From Chitinophaga silvisoli (GTDB taxonomy: Bacteria; Bacteroidota; Bacteroidia; Chitinophagales; Chitinophagaceae): 64,000 bases of DNA. A program made the translations under genes and the position numbers. The stretch covers positions 62,001-126,000 of the forward strand of contig NZ_QTJV01000012.1 of assembly GCF_003412465.1 (NCBI RefSeq). Direction: 5' to 3'. This document shows positions 50,922-58,497 of this stretch, one piece after another; positions within the stretch are counted from its first letter, which is position 1; each line of letters begins with the position of its first letter. Below the pieces are notes generated by a model. It was not told the origin of the DNA and did no database searches. It worked only from the letters and a program-made list of their open reading frames with translations.

Positions 50922-51955
50922 GTCATTCGCATGAATGCAATATAAGCGGCTACTACTTTTTTCAATTTACTCTCCTGGGTAGTTGTTAACTTTTCAAAAG
51001 GATATACACTCACTTTCACATCGTCTTTTTTCACTTCCCGTTTCCATGTTCCCGCTACCTGCCCATCGATGATAATTGTATTATCAAAAAAAGGAGCCGC
51101 ACGCTGCATCTTATTTTCATTTTTCCCATTGTGCATGGCTGCCCTGTCAGCATACGCTACCAGGTATTCATCATAATTGGGCAGCAGGTGAACTTTAGGT
51201 GTAAACTTTCCTGCATGCTCCTTGAAATAATAATCATCCTCATGGTCTAAATTGTGCTTCACCGCTTCCAATCCTGCGCGGGCGACCGTGATGGGTAATC
51301 CCGACCACCAGGAAAAGTCTTTCAAAGTAGCAGGACCATGACTGCTGAAATAGCGTAATGCCAGTGTGTTCAGGGCCTCATCTTTAGTAATGTTTTTTGT
51401 AGCAGGAATACGTTCATCCAGGAGCGCATAGGTCGTTTGTTTTCCTTTTCGGGCACCGCTGCAGATCAATCCATCCAATTCAGGGCGGATCATAATATGT
51501 ACCAGGCGGTGGGAATCGCTTTCGATCCCGGCTTTATCCAGTACGGCTTTCAGCTCAGTCCTGGTCAGGTGTTTTCCCTCCAGGGCTTTACAAATGAGTT
51601 TATTACTTTTCTTAAAGAAAGCATCGTCCAGTCCAAGTTTTTTATCATAGTGAGCGATTCCTTTTTTGACATAAGGAGCTGTCAGGGCCAGCATCCAGCG
51701 CAGATCTTCAGGATGTACGAGGTGCCAGGTAGGGCGTAGTACATGGGTACGAATGAGCTGACCATTATTGATTGCTGCTTCCACTGTAGATGAATGACAA
51801 TGGTTTATACGCAGGCCTACGGCCCATTTGGACATGTCATAATCCTGTGCCTGCACGGCACCCAGGTGCCTGACCAGGTCCGCGGGTGTATCAAATTGGG
51901 GGGCGGCCAGTTGTTGTAAAAATTGTCTTTGCTGCAGCAGAAATTTTGTGGTCAT
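50918..51955 (-). CDS. Winged-helix DNA-binding protein of the AlkZ/YcaQ (HTH_42) family
   Basis: A 345-residue protein. Near the N-terminus is HLGAVQAQDYDMSKWAVGLR, containing the Q-x-Q motif that acts as the catalytic element in AlkZ-type DNA glycosylases. RTHVLRPTWHLVHPEDLRWM and GPATLKDFSWWSGLPI are family segments. HLLPNYDEYLVAYADR and IIDGQVAGTWKREVK complete the fold. Members remove bulky alkylated or cross-linked bases; many remain untested. Start ATG 51955. Confidence 0.85.
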   Translation of the reverse strand: MTTKFLLQQRQFLQQLAAPQFDTPADLVRHLGAVQAQDYDMSKWAVGLRINHCHSSTVEAAINNGQLIRTHVLRPTWHLVHPEDLRWMLALTAPYVKKGIAHYDKKLGLDDAFFKKSNKLICKALEGKHLTRTELKAVLDKAGIESDSHRLVHIMIRPELDGLICSGARKGKQTTYALLDERIPATKNITKDEALNTLALRYFSSHGPATLKDFSWWSGLPITVARAGLEAVKHNLDHEDDYYFKEHAGKFTPKVHLLPNYDEYLVAYADRAAMHNGKNENKMQRAAPFFDNTIIIDGQVAGTWKREVKKDDVKVSVYPFEKLTTTQESKLKKVVAAYIAFMRMT

Positions 51956-51996
51956 AAGATAAAGTTATGGATATTGTTTGTTTATTTTTAAGTTGC

Positions 51997-52086
51997 TTAC
52001 CTGTAGCCGGGGTTAGTGTTTTACCTGTAGTCGGGTTAGTGTTTACCTGTGGCCGGGGGTAGTGTTTTACCTGTAGCCGTGGTTGC
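51997..52086. repeat. 22-24-nt tandem array, four copies
   Basis: Units TTACCTGTAGCCGGGGTTAGTG and variants, lying in the gap upstream of two divergent genes. Confidence 0.88.
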
Positions 52087-52166
52087 AAATTTCTCCTTCT
52101 GGAAATGGTAATTGTTTGATATTTAATGCTTTGTGTGATTAGGGGAGGAGGGCGGCAAATTTTCCT

Positions 52167-52174
52167 TATATTTG
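52167..52174 (+). promoter_or_regulatory. Candidate -7 box TATATTTG
   Basis: Exact TAnnTTTG match 21 bp before the ATG at 52196. No -33 TTTG at the usual spacing. Confidence 0.5.
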
Positions 52175-52195
52175 TATAGAACCATTCGAATTTGT

Positions 52196-52396
52196 ATGCG
52201 TGCAAAGATCAGTAAACTGGGTAAAGCGTTCTTAAAGAACAGTAAGGCAGCGGCTGCTTTGTCAGAAGCTGTGTTTAATAATCGCGACCGTATTTCCAAT
52301 GGGGAGAAGGTGCAATTTAAGGTGGTCCTGAGCAGGAGTAATAAACCGGTTGAGTTTACGGCTGCTGTAAGGAGTGCGGGGATCTCACAGCCATAA
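52196..52396 (+). CDS. Small hypothetical protein
   Basis: A 66-residue basic protein: MRAKISKLGKAFLKNSKAAA, then LSEAVFNNRDRISNGEKVQF, then a strand-like end KVVLSRSNKPVEF. The start at 52196 is chosen because the promoter-like box precedes it at a sensible distance. No family is recognised. It is followed by the large 19-nt array. Confidence 0.55.
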   Translation: MRAKISKLGKAFLKNSKAAAALSEAVFNNRDRISNGEKVQFKVVLSRSNKPVEFTAAVRSAGISQP

Positions 52397-52500
52397 AGCG
52401 GCTGATTCATAGAGCAGTTTCAGTTGTAATTACTGGAATTGTAAGCGTTTATATTTATTGGAGGCATTTCATCAATGCATGCATGAAAATATATGCAATT

Positions 52501-52842
52501 ACGGAAAGGTAGATGCCTAATGAAAAGGTAAACGCCTTACGAAAAAGTAGATGCCTCACGAAAAGGTAGATGCCTAATGAAAAGGTAAACGCCTTACGAA
52601 AAAGTAGATGCCTCACGAAAAGGTAGATGCCTCATGAAAAGGTAAACGCCTTACGGAAAAGTAGATGCCTCACGAAAAGGTAGATGCCTCATGAAAAGGT
52701 AAACGCCTTACGAAAAAGTAGATGCCTCACGAAAAGGTAGATGTCTCATGAAAAGGTAAACGCCTTACGAAAAAGTAGATGCCTCACGAAAAGGTAAATG
52801 CCTTACGAAAAGGCAAACGCCTCACGAAAAGGTAAATTCATC
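52501..52842. repeat. 19-nt tandem array, 18 copies, with 57-nt higher-order period
   Basis: Eighteen consecutive 19-nt units, no spacers. They cycle in threes: ACGAAAAGGTAGATGCCTC, ATGAAAAGGTAAACGCCTT, ACGAAAAAGTAGATGCCTC. The triplet is nearly identical across five 57-nt cycles, while the three unit types differ from one another. All six frames carry stops, so it is noncoding. It fills most of the 527-bp gap. Confidence 0.95.
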
Positions 52843-52923
52843 CACCGGGCGTAGCCTGGCTAACCATATTTTTAAACAGTGTCAACCCGATCCTGCGCAG
52901 CTGATTCAATCTCCAATTGATCC

Positions 52924-53700
52924 ATGAACATTGCTATTGGCGCTTTCCTCATCACATTACTATTCATTCCAGCCATATCATTCCGTTTAGCACTCAACAA
53001 TCACCGCCAGCTCAAAGAGTTGCTCGGTGCCTTGTCTATCACGGACACCATCTGGCTTTTTATTCTCATTCCTATTTGCACACACCTGGTTTTACTCCCT
53101 GTTCTCTTCTCACTGGGAGTGACGGTAAAGTTTGACCTGATGCTCAACATCATTTACTCCAACCGGGACTTTCATATTGATAATAAAACCATGGGCTGGG
53201 ATGTCATCTGCTTTCTTGGCTATGTATTGTTCGCCTTTGCGGCGGCATTTGTTGTGAGTGCATGGATCGTGAAAAATAAAAGGCTGAGTGAAAAAATCGT
53301 TGCCTTGCTGGGAGCCGGCAATGAATGGTATGAGCTGTTTGACGGGAAATATGCTACGTTGAATTTTGATATGATCCTGCTGAATGTAGTGACCGGATCA
53401 AAAGAGTCTACATTGATCTATACGGGATACCTGGAAAATTATTATTTTCAGACTAAGTCTACAGAATTGGATTATATTGTTTTGACCCAGGTGACAAGGA
53501 GGGATTTAAGAAAGCAGTCGTTGACAGAGCAAGCTTTGGGAGAAAGTGGGAAGACGAGTTTTTATTCTAATGAGCCAGGGGTAGCTATTAGTCTGCCGGG
53601 GGATGTGATTGTGATACCGGCGAAAGAGATTTTGAATATTAATATTACTTATTTGCAGTTGGAGGTAGATCATGAGATGATCGAGGAATTGGAGGGGTAG
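52924..53700 (+). CDS. Hypothetical membrane protein
   Basis: A 258-residue protein with three hydrophobic segments: IGAFLITLLFIPAISFRLAL, IWLFILIPICTHLVLLPVLF, and DVICFLGYVLFAFAAAFVVS. A cytoplasmic domain of about 150 residues follows (AGNEWYELFDGKYATLNFDM, then ESTLIYTGYLENYYFQTKST), ending in a strand-rich part. This layout resembles DUF6338-type proteins, but I cannot confirm it. Function unknown. It lies directly after the 19-nt array. Confidence 0.68.
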   Translation: MNIAIGAFLITLLFIPAISFRLALNNHRQLKELLGALSITDTIWLFILIPICTHLVLLPVLFSLGVTVKFDLMLNIIYSNRDFHIDNKTMGWDVICFLGYVLFAFAAAFVVSAWIVKNKRLSEKIVALLGAGNEWYELFDGKYATLNFDMILLNVVTGSKESTLIYTGYLENYYFQTKSTELDYIVLTQVTRRDLRKQSLTEQALGESGKTSFYSNEPGVAISLPGDVIVIPAKEILNINITYLQLEVDHEMIEELEG

Positions 53701-53749
53701 ACACAATAAAATCATCCAATATTATTTAGCATCACCATAAAATCCCATT

Positions 53750-54865
53750 ATGCCTTTTCGCTATTGTTCCCTTCCCATCCTGACGGCCGGCTTGCTATTC
53801 CTTGCTGCCTGCAGGCAGACCCCTTCACATATCACTATCAGTGGTCACATCGAAGGCCTGGAAGATTCCATCCTCTACTTAGGTATTCCTAAAGAAGATG
53901 CCTATGACACCTTCGATAACTCGGATTACTACGATAGCGAGGTGATTAGATATGTACCTATAAAAAACGGCTCATTCAGCTGGTCTCAGTCCGCTGAGGG
54001 GCCCAGGCACATTGTATTGAAGCTAGGTGCCCACAGGATCTCCTTATTTACCGGCAATACAGACATTCAAATCCAGGGAGGCAAGGACTCCCTCGGGAAT
54101 TTGCGGATCACCGGGTCTGCACCCCAGCAGGAATTTGAAGCATTCAAGCAGTCAATGGCGAAGATCTGGAAGCAGGAGCGATATCTCGGCGGCATCCTTA
54201 GCAAGGTAAGTGATACTAACTACATCAAAGAGATTACACCCCAATATGATGCTGTTGTGGCGCTGCACAAGTTGAAAACAGCGCAGTTTATTGCTGACCA
54301 CCCGGGTAGCATCGTGAGTGTTGCCCTCATCCGGGAGTTGACCTATGATGGGGATCCAACTTACCTGGATAGTTTATTCCACCTTTTAACGCCGGAGGTT
54401 TTGACCAGCAGGGAAGGGAAGTATTTGCAGGAAAAAATAGGGGTCCTGAAAAGAGGGGCTGTCGGACAGGTGTTCCGGGACTTTGTGCAGACAGACGAGA
54501 ACGGGGATACTGTAAGACTGGCAGATTTTAAAGGAAAGTATTTGTTGATCTATTATTGGGAGGGGTATGGCAAAGAGGAAAATCTTGATGTGCTGAGATT
54601 GTATAATTGTTATAAAAAGATGGGGTTCACGGTGTTGGGTGTATTTATGGGGGAGGATAAAGCGGGATGGAAGGATGTGATCAACTATTATGGATTGCCC
54701 TGGAAGCAGGTGTCTGACCTAGAGGGGATGCATGGGAGTCTGGCAAGGGAGTATGGGATCATTCACATACCGAATAACTTTTTGTTGGATCCGAAGGGGG
54801 TGATTATTGGAAGGTCGATGAGTATGGAGGAGTTGGAGAAGAAGTTATGTGAGATAGGCCGTTAA
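53750..54865 (+). CDS. DUF4369 / AhpC-TSA-like lipoprotein lacking the redox CXXC
   Basis: A 371-residue lipoprotein (lipobox FLAAC). The N-terminal DUF4369-like domain is HITISGHIEGLEDSILYLGI to LFTGNTDIQIQGGKDSLGNL. The C-terminal thioredoxin-like domain is VGQVFRDFVQTDENGDTVRL, then FKGKYLLIYYWEGYGKEENL, and the late HIPNNFLLDPKGVIIGR. In TlpA/ResA proteins the segment after YYW is a CXXC active site; here it reads EGYGKEENL, so no disulfide chemistry is possible. It is otherwise a typical periplasmic Bacteroidota architecture. Confidence 0.85.
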   Translation: MPFRYCSLPILTAGLLFLAACRQTPSHITISGHIEGLEDSILYLGIPKEDAYDTFDNSDYYDSEVIRYVPIKNGSFSWSQSAEGPRHIVLKLGAHRISLFTGNTDIQIQGGKDSLGNLRITGSAPQQEFEAFKQSMAKIWKQERYLGGILSKVSDTNYIKEITPQYDAVVALHKLKTAQFIADHPGSIVSVALIRELTYDGDPTYLDSLFHLLTPEVLTSREGKYLQEKIGVLKRGAVGQVFRDFVQTDENGDTVRLADFKGKYLLIYYWEGYGKEENLDVLRLYNCYKKMGFTVLGVFMGEDKAGWKDVINYYGLPWKQVSDLEGMHGSLAREYGIIHIPNNFLLDPKGVIIGRSMSMEELEKKLCEIGR

Positions 54866-54953
54866 GCTTCGTTCAAAGCCCTACGGATAAGGAGTTCTTT
54901 TATCGGTAGTTGAAAACTAATTCAAACTGCAACACTACCCCAACCCTACATTT

Positions 54954-54984
54954 TTTGAAATTATTTCTACATCCTGTACTTTTG
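54954..54984 (+). promoter_or_regulatory. Bacteroidota-type promoter of the HxlR gene
   Basis: TTTG at 54954-54957 and TACTTTTG at 54977-54984, 19-bp spacer. This fits the -33/-7 consensus TTTG-N19-21-TAnnTTTG. Transcription would start near 54991, just before ATG 55003. Confidence 0.7.
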
Positions 54985-55002
54985 ACGGTACTGAAAGCTG
55001 TT

Positions 55003-55374
55003 ATGAGTAAGAAAATTCATTCGCAGGAAAGGTCGGAAGAATGTCAGGGACATTTAAGGGCCATACATGATACCCTGGATGTATTGAACGGGAAATGGAA
55101 GATCTCCATCATTGGTTCGCTGAGTTTTGGTAAGCGACGATTCATGGAATTGCAGAGAGAAGTGGAAGGGATAGGATCAAAGATGCTGTCAAAGGAACTA
55201 AGGGAACTGGAAATGAATGAGCTGGTGAAGCGGACTGTACATGATACGAAACCGGTAACGGTGGAGTATGAGCTGACGGATTACGGGGCAACGCTGCAGA
55301 GTATTATTTCGGAGATGGCGAAGTGGGGAATGCAGCACCGTAGGAGGATTATGCAGCAGATAGTGGTTCAATAG
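55003..55374 (+). CDS. HxlR-family transcriptional regulator
   Basis: A 123-residue winged-helix protein. The family motif is IHDTLDVLNGKWKISIIGSL, followed by RRFMELQREVEGIGSKMLSK and ELREL, then VEYELTDYGATLQSIISEMA. The conserved N-terminal Cys (SEECQGHL) is the redox or aldehyde-sensing position in HxlR/HypR relatives. The frame is open to 54910, but the promoter and family length support ATG 55003. Confidence 0.9.
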   Translation: MSKKIHSQERSEECQGHLRAIHDTLDVLNGKWKISIIGSLSFGKRRFMELQREVEGIGSKMLSKELRELEMNELVKRTVHDTKPVTVEYELTDYGATLQSIISEMAKWGMQHRRRIMQQIVVQ

Positions 55375-55471
55375 CAGGTGAAGAATAGATTTATTACCCC
55401 AACCAAGGCACTGCCTCTAGCTATGTCATTTCCTGAAAAAAGGGGTAGGTGGAATAAAGCCTTCATTTCGT

Positions 55472-55546
55472 GGCAGACCTGATCAAGGCAGACCTGATCA
55501 AGGCAGACCTGATCATAATAAACCTGATGAAGGTAAAACTGATTGC
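55472..55546. repeat. 15-nt tandem array, five copies
   Basis: GGCAGACCTGATCAA occurs twice perfectly, then degenerates over three more units. It lies 98 bp after the HxlR stop. Confidence 0.88.
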
Positions 55547-55682
55547 TTGATACCTGCGATTGCATTAGCCTGTAAGACCATCATCTTTAAACAATAAAGC
55601 AAAACCCAGCCTCTCAGCTAAGTTCTGCGTTATTTGAATGAAAGCAACCAAAATAAAAACCTACCAGCAAAATAAAAGAAGT

Positions 55683-55755
55683 AAGGAAGGTCAGAAGAAG
55701 GGCATTCCGGGATGTCAGAATGCCCGTTGCAAATCGCGCACAATGGACCTTCCTT
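55683..55755 (-). terminator. Nested hairpin downstream of the CoA transferase gene
   Basis: Inner 8-bp stem GGGCATTC / GAATGCCC at 55700-55725. Outer 10-bp stem AAGGAAGGTC (55683-55692) with GACCTTCCTT (55746-55755). It is 24 bp after the minus-strand stop. T-tract is poor, so it may be a structured 3' end rather than a classic terminator. Confidence 0.55.
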
Positions 55756-55779
55756 GTAACCAGTGTTATCTTTAATATC

Positions 55780-57069
55780 TTATACTACAGCTGATTTTTT
55801 CGCATATCTTTCGTACCAGGCTCTCTCTAATGCTTCCCTATGATCAGGGTGTGCAATTTCGATCAGCGCCTTGCCTCTTTCTTTCAGGCCTTTACCGAAC
55901 AGGTTAGTAATACCATATTCTGTAACTACCCAGTGAATGTGGCCCCTGGTTGTTACCACACCAGCACCTTCTTTCAGGAAAGGAGTGATACGTGAAATAC
56001 CTTTGTTTGTCACAGATGGCAGCGCAATGATTGGCTTACCACCTTCTGATAATGAAGCACCTCTCATGAAGTCCATCTGGCCACCGATACCTGAGTATTG
56101 GTAAGTACCTATACTATCTGCACACACCTGACCGGTAAGGTCTACTTCGATGGCGCTGTTGATAGCCATAGCTTTTGGATTCTGACGGATCACGGCTGTA
56201 TCATTTACATAGTCGATAGCCAGTACTCTTACAGTTGGATTATCGTTTACAAAATCATACAGTTTGCTGGTGCCTGCCATGAAAGCAGTGACATTTCTGC
56301 CTACGTTCACTTTCTTCAGGCTATTATTAATTACACCACTTTCGATTAATGGAATGACACCGTCAGACATCATTTCTGTGTGCAGTCCAAGATTCTTGTG
56401 GTTAGTCAGGTTCTTTAACACATAATCAGGAATGCTACCAATACCCAGCTGCAGGGTGGAACCATCTTCTACCAGGGTAGCGATGTTGTGGCCAATCTTA
56501 GCTGTTACTTCGGTGGCATCTGAGGAGTAGTCCAGTACCGGCAATTCTTCTTCGTGCCATACAGCAGCGTGGAAGCGTGATACGTGGATGAAGCCCTCTC
56601 CATGGGTACGTGGCATTTTAGGATTGACCTGTGCCACGATATATTTTGCTACTTCCGTTGCAGCGCGGGCAATGTCTACTGAAGTTCCCAGTGAACAATA
56701 GCCATGCTGGTCTGGAGGTGATACTGATATTAATGCAACGTCCGGAGGCAGAATGTTCTTTCTGAACAATTGAGGAATCTGGCTCAGGAAAATTGGAACG
56801 TAGTCACCGTCCTCACTATTTACAACTTTACGGGTGGCAGCTGATGTGAAAAGGCATTTGACGAAAAAGCTTTTTCTGTATATAGGATTGTCGAAATCTA
56901 CTTTACCTAATGTAGTAATGCTGTTTAATTCAACATTCTCCAGTTCTTCGTGCCTATCTTGAAGGGCCCTTAAAAGGTGCATTGGCGTTGCGGCGGATCC
57001 ATGGATAAAAACACGGTTACCTGAAGTCACACACTTTACAGCTTCTGATGCCGGGATATACTTAAACAT
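55780..57069 (-). CDS. Acetyl-CoA hydrolase/transferase family (4-hydroxybutyrate/succinyl-CoA:acetate CoA-transferase-like)
   Basis: A 429-residue family I CoA transferase. Family segments: VALISVSPPDQHGYCSLGTS, then TLQLGIGSIPDYVLKNL and AINSAIEVDLTGQVCADSIG, with the catalytic Glu in the SAIEVDLTGQV strand. IGGQMDFMRGASLSEGGKPI and VTEYGITNLFGKGLKER are the C-terminal motifs. It exchanges CoA between acetate and an acyl acid such as butyrate, 4-hydroxybutyrate or succinate. Monocistronic, leftward. Confidence 0.92.
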   Translation of the reverse strand: MFKYIPASEAVKCVTSGNRVFIHGSAATPMHLLRALQDRHEELENVELNSITTLGKVDFDNPIYRKSFFVKCLFTSAATRKVVNSEDGDYVPIFLSQIPQLFRKNILPPDVALISVSPPDQHGYCSLGTSVDIARAATEVAKYIVAQVNPKMPRTHGEGFIHVSRFHAAVWHEEELPVLDYSSDATEVTAKIGHNIATLVEDGSTLQLGIGSIPDYVLKNLTNHKNLGLHTEMMSDGVIPLIESGVINNSLKKVNVGRNVTAFMAGTSKLYDFVNDNPTVRVLAIDYVNDTAVIRQNPKAMAINSAIEVDLTGQVCADSIGTYQYSGIGGQMDFMRGASLSEGGKPIIALPSVTNKGISRITPFLKEGAGVVTTRGHIHWVVTEYGITNLFGKGLKERGKALIEIAHPDHREALERAWYERYAKKSAVV

Positions 57070-57321
57070 ATCGTTTCATTGACTTTGATGGTTCAAAATT
57101 ACCAGCAGATGGGTTGTTAAATGCTGATGAGAGTCAGGAAGGTAAGTATTTGTTATCAGCGAATCGGGGAATTTTGGTGTGCTGATCGGGGAAAGAGGCT
57201 GTGGGGGCGGGGATGGGGACCTGTTCAGGTCATGCTGTTTTATTAAACCACATTCAGTTAAGACAGACGATTATAATTAAGAGGCACAAAATCAATGCAT
57301 TCAATTAAGGGGAATAATTGG

Positions 57322-57467
57322 AGGTACAATCAAATAACCGGACCAGGTATTAGGTACAATCAAATAACTGTATCAGGTCTTTGGTAAAAATTAAGCAATA
57401 TAATTAAAGGTACAATCAAATAACCGGATCAGGTGTTCGGTACAATCAAATTATTGGATCAGGTATT
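57322..57467. repeat. 30-nt tandem array, four good copies plus one degenerate
   Basis: AGGTACAATCAAATAACCGG-type units of 30 nt, interrupted once by a divergent 26-nt segment. Rest of the 473-bp gap (57070-57542) shows no gene, only G-rich and short direct repeats. Confidence 0.85.
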
Positions 57468-57542
57468 ACTAAACAGATCAATCTCAATCAGTTCACTCAA
57501 ATCAACCTCAATCCGTACAACTCAATCTCAATCCGCCCCCGA

Positions 57543-58355
57543 CTAAAACATACTCAATTGCGTATACGTCACCGGCATCGCCTTCCCATTATTAGAAATA
57601 CTATACACCGGTGTCTCCTGGTACCTCGATGCCACCGCCACATGGGTATCCCCTGCATGGGGCCTGAACAACTCCAGCACCACATCAGGGTCATTATTAT
57701 CCTTACTCAGGTGCGAAAGGAATAAATGGGTCATAAACGGTGGCCGATGCTTTTTAAACAGCTCTAAAGCCTGTTTATTGGACAAATGGCCATGCCCTCC
57801 CTTAATCCTCCTCTTCAAATGAAAAGGATAGCGCCCATTCTCCAACATCACTTCATCATAATTCGCCTCCAGGAACGCCGCATGACAAATCTGGAAATGC
57901 TTTATCAAATGCTCACAGGGGGCACCAATATCCGTAAACACCCCGATATTGACTTCATTGCCCGATATGATAAATGAATGAGGCTCTACAGCATCATGGA
58001 ACTTAGGAAAGGCCGTAATACTTAGCCCCCCGATCTGAACCGGCGTATAAGGCAGGAAGGGAATGGCCTGCTGCTCCGCCAAAGGCAGATTCCCGCTTCG
58101 TTGGGTAGCCGGGGTAATATATACCGGGAGATTGTATTTTTTAGAGAGGATCGTAATTCCTTTGATGTGATCCGTATGCTCGTGGGAGATAAAAAGCGCC
58201 TTTACCTTCTGCATACTTAATCCCAGCCGCTGCATCCGCCGCTCCGTCTCCCTGCAGGAGAGCCCGGCATCTACCATGATGGCTTCGTGGTCGTTGCCTA
58301 CATAATAGCAATTGCCATTGCTACCGGAATTAAGTGATGTGATGTAAAGTGACAT
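57543..58355 (-). CDS. MBL-fold metallo-hydrolase (YycJ/WalJ-like)
   Basis: A 270-residue metallo-beta-lactamase-fold protein. The start MSLYITSLNSGSNGNCYYVG is the family start, giving ATG 58355; the open frame extends to 58463. The metal-binding motif is FISHEHTDHIKGI (HxHxDH). KFHDAVEPHSFIISGNEVNI and HLFLSHLSKDNNDP follow. YycJ relatives act as exonucleases or in cell-wall and DNA replication coordination. An almost consensus box (TTACTTTG) lies 7 bp before the ATG. Confidence 0.88.
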   Translation of the reverse strand: MSLYITSLNSGSNGNCYYVGNDHEAIMVDAGLSCRETERRMQRLGLSMQKVKALFISHEHTDHIKGITILSKKYNLPVYITPATQRSGNLPLAEQQAIPFLPYTPVQIGGLSITAFPKFHDAVEPHSFIISGNEVNIGVFTDIGAPCEHLIKHFQICHAAFLEANYDEVMLENGRYPFHLKRRIKGGHGHLSNKQALELFKKHRPPFMTHLFLSHLSKDNNDPDVVLELFRPHAGDTHVAVASRYQETPVYSISNNGKAMPVTYTQLSMF

Positions 58356-58441
58356 GAGGCTGCAAAGTAAAGAATAATTGCTAAAAAAGTTAGTTTTTAA
58401 TGAAGAGATGTTAATTAATAAGATGGCCGGAGGCAAAAAAT

Positions 58442-58467
58442 AAGGGTGCCTCAAAAGAGACACCCTT
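58442..58467 (-). terminator. Intrinsic terminator of the PUL-type unit
   Basis: 11-bp stem AAGGGTGCCTC / GAGACACCCTT (one mismatch), AAAA loop, followed on the minus strand by TTATTTTTT. Lies 31 bp after the 707-residue gene. Confidence 0.8.
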
Positions 58468-58497
58468 CGTGGAGCGGGTATTTGGCGGACTGCTCAT

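Noticed and set aside
52501..52842. Possible CRISPR array
   Set aside because: The 19-nt units are contiguous with no unique spacers, and no cas gene is nearby.
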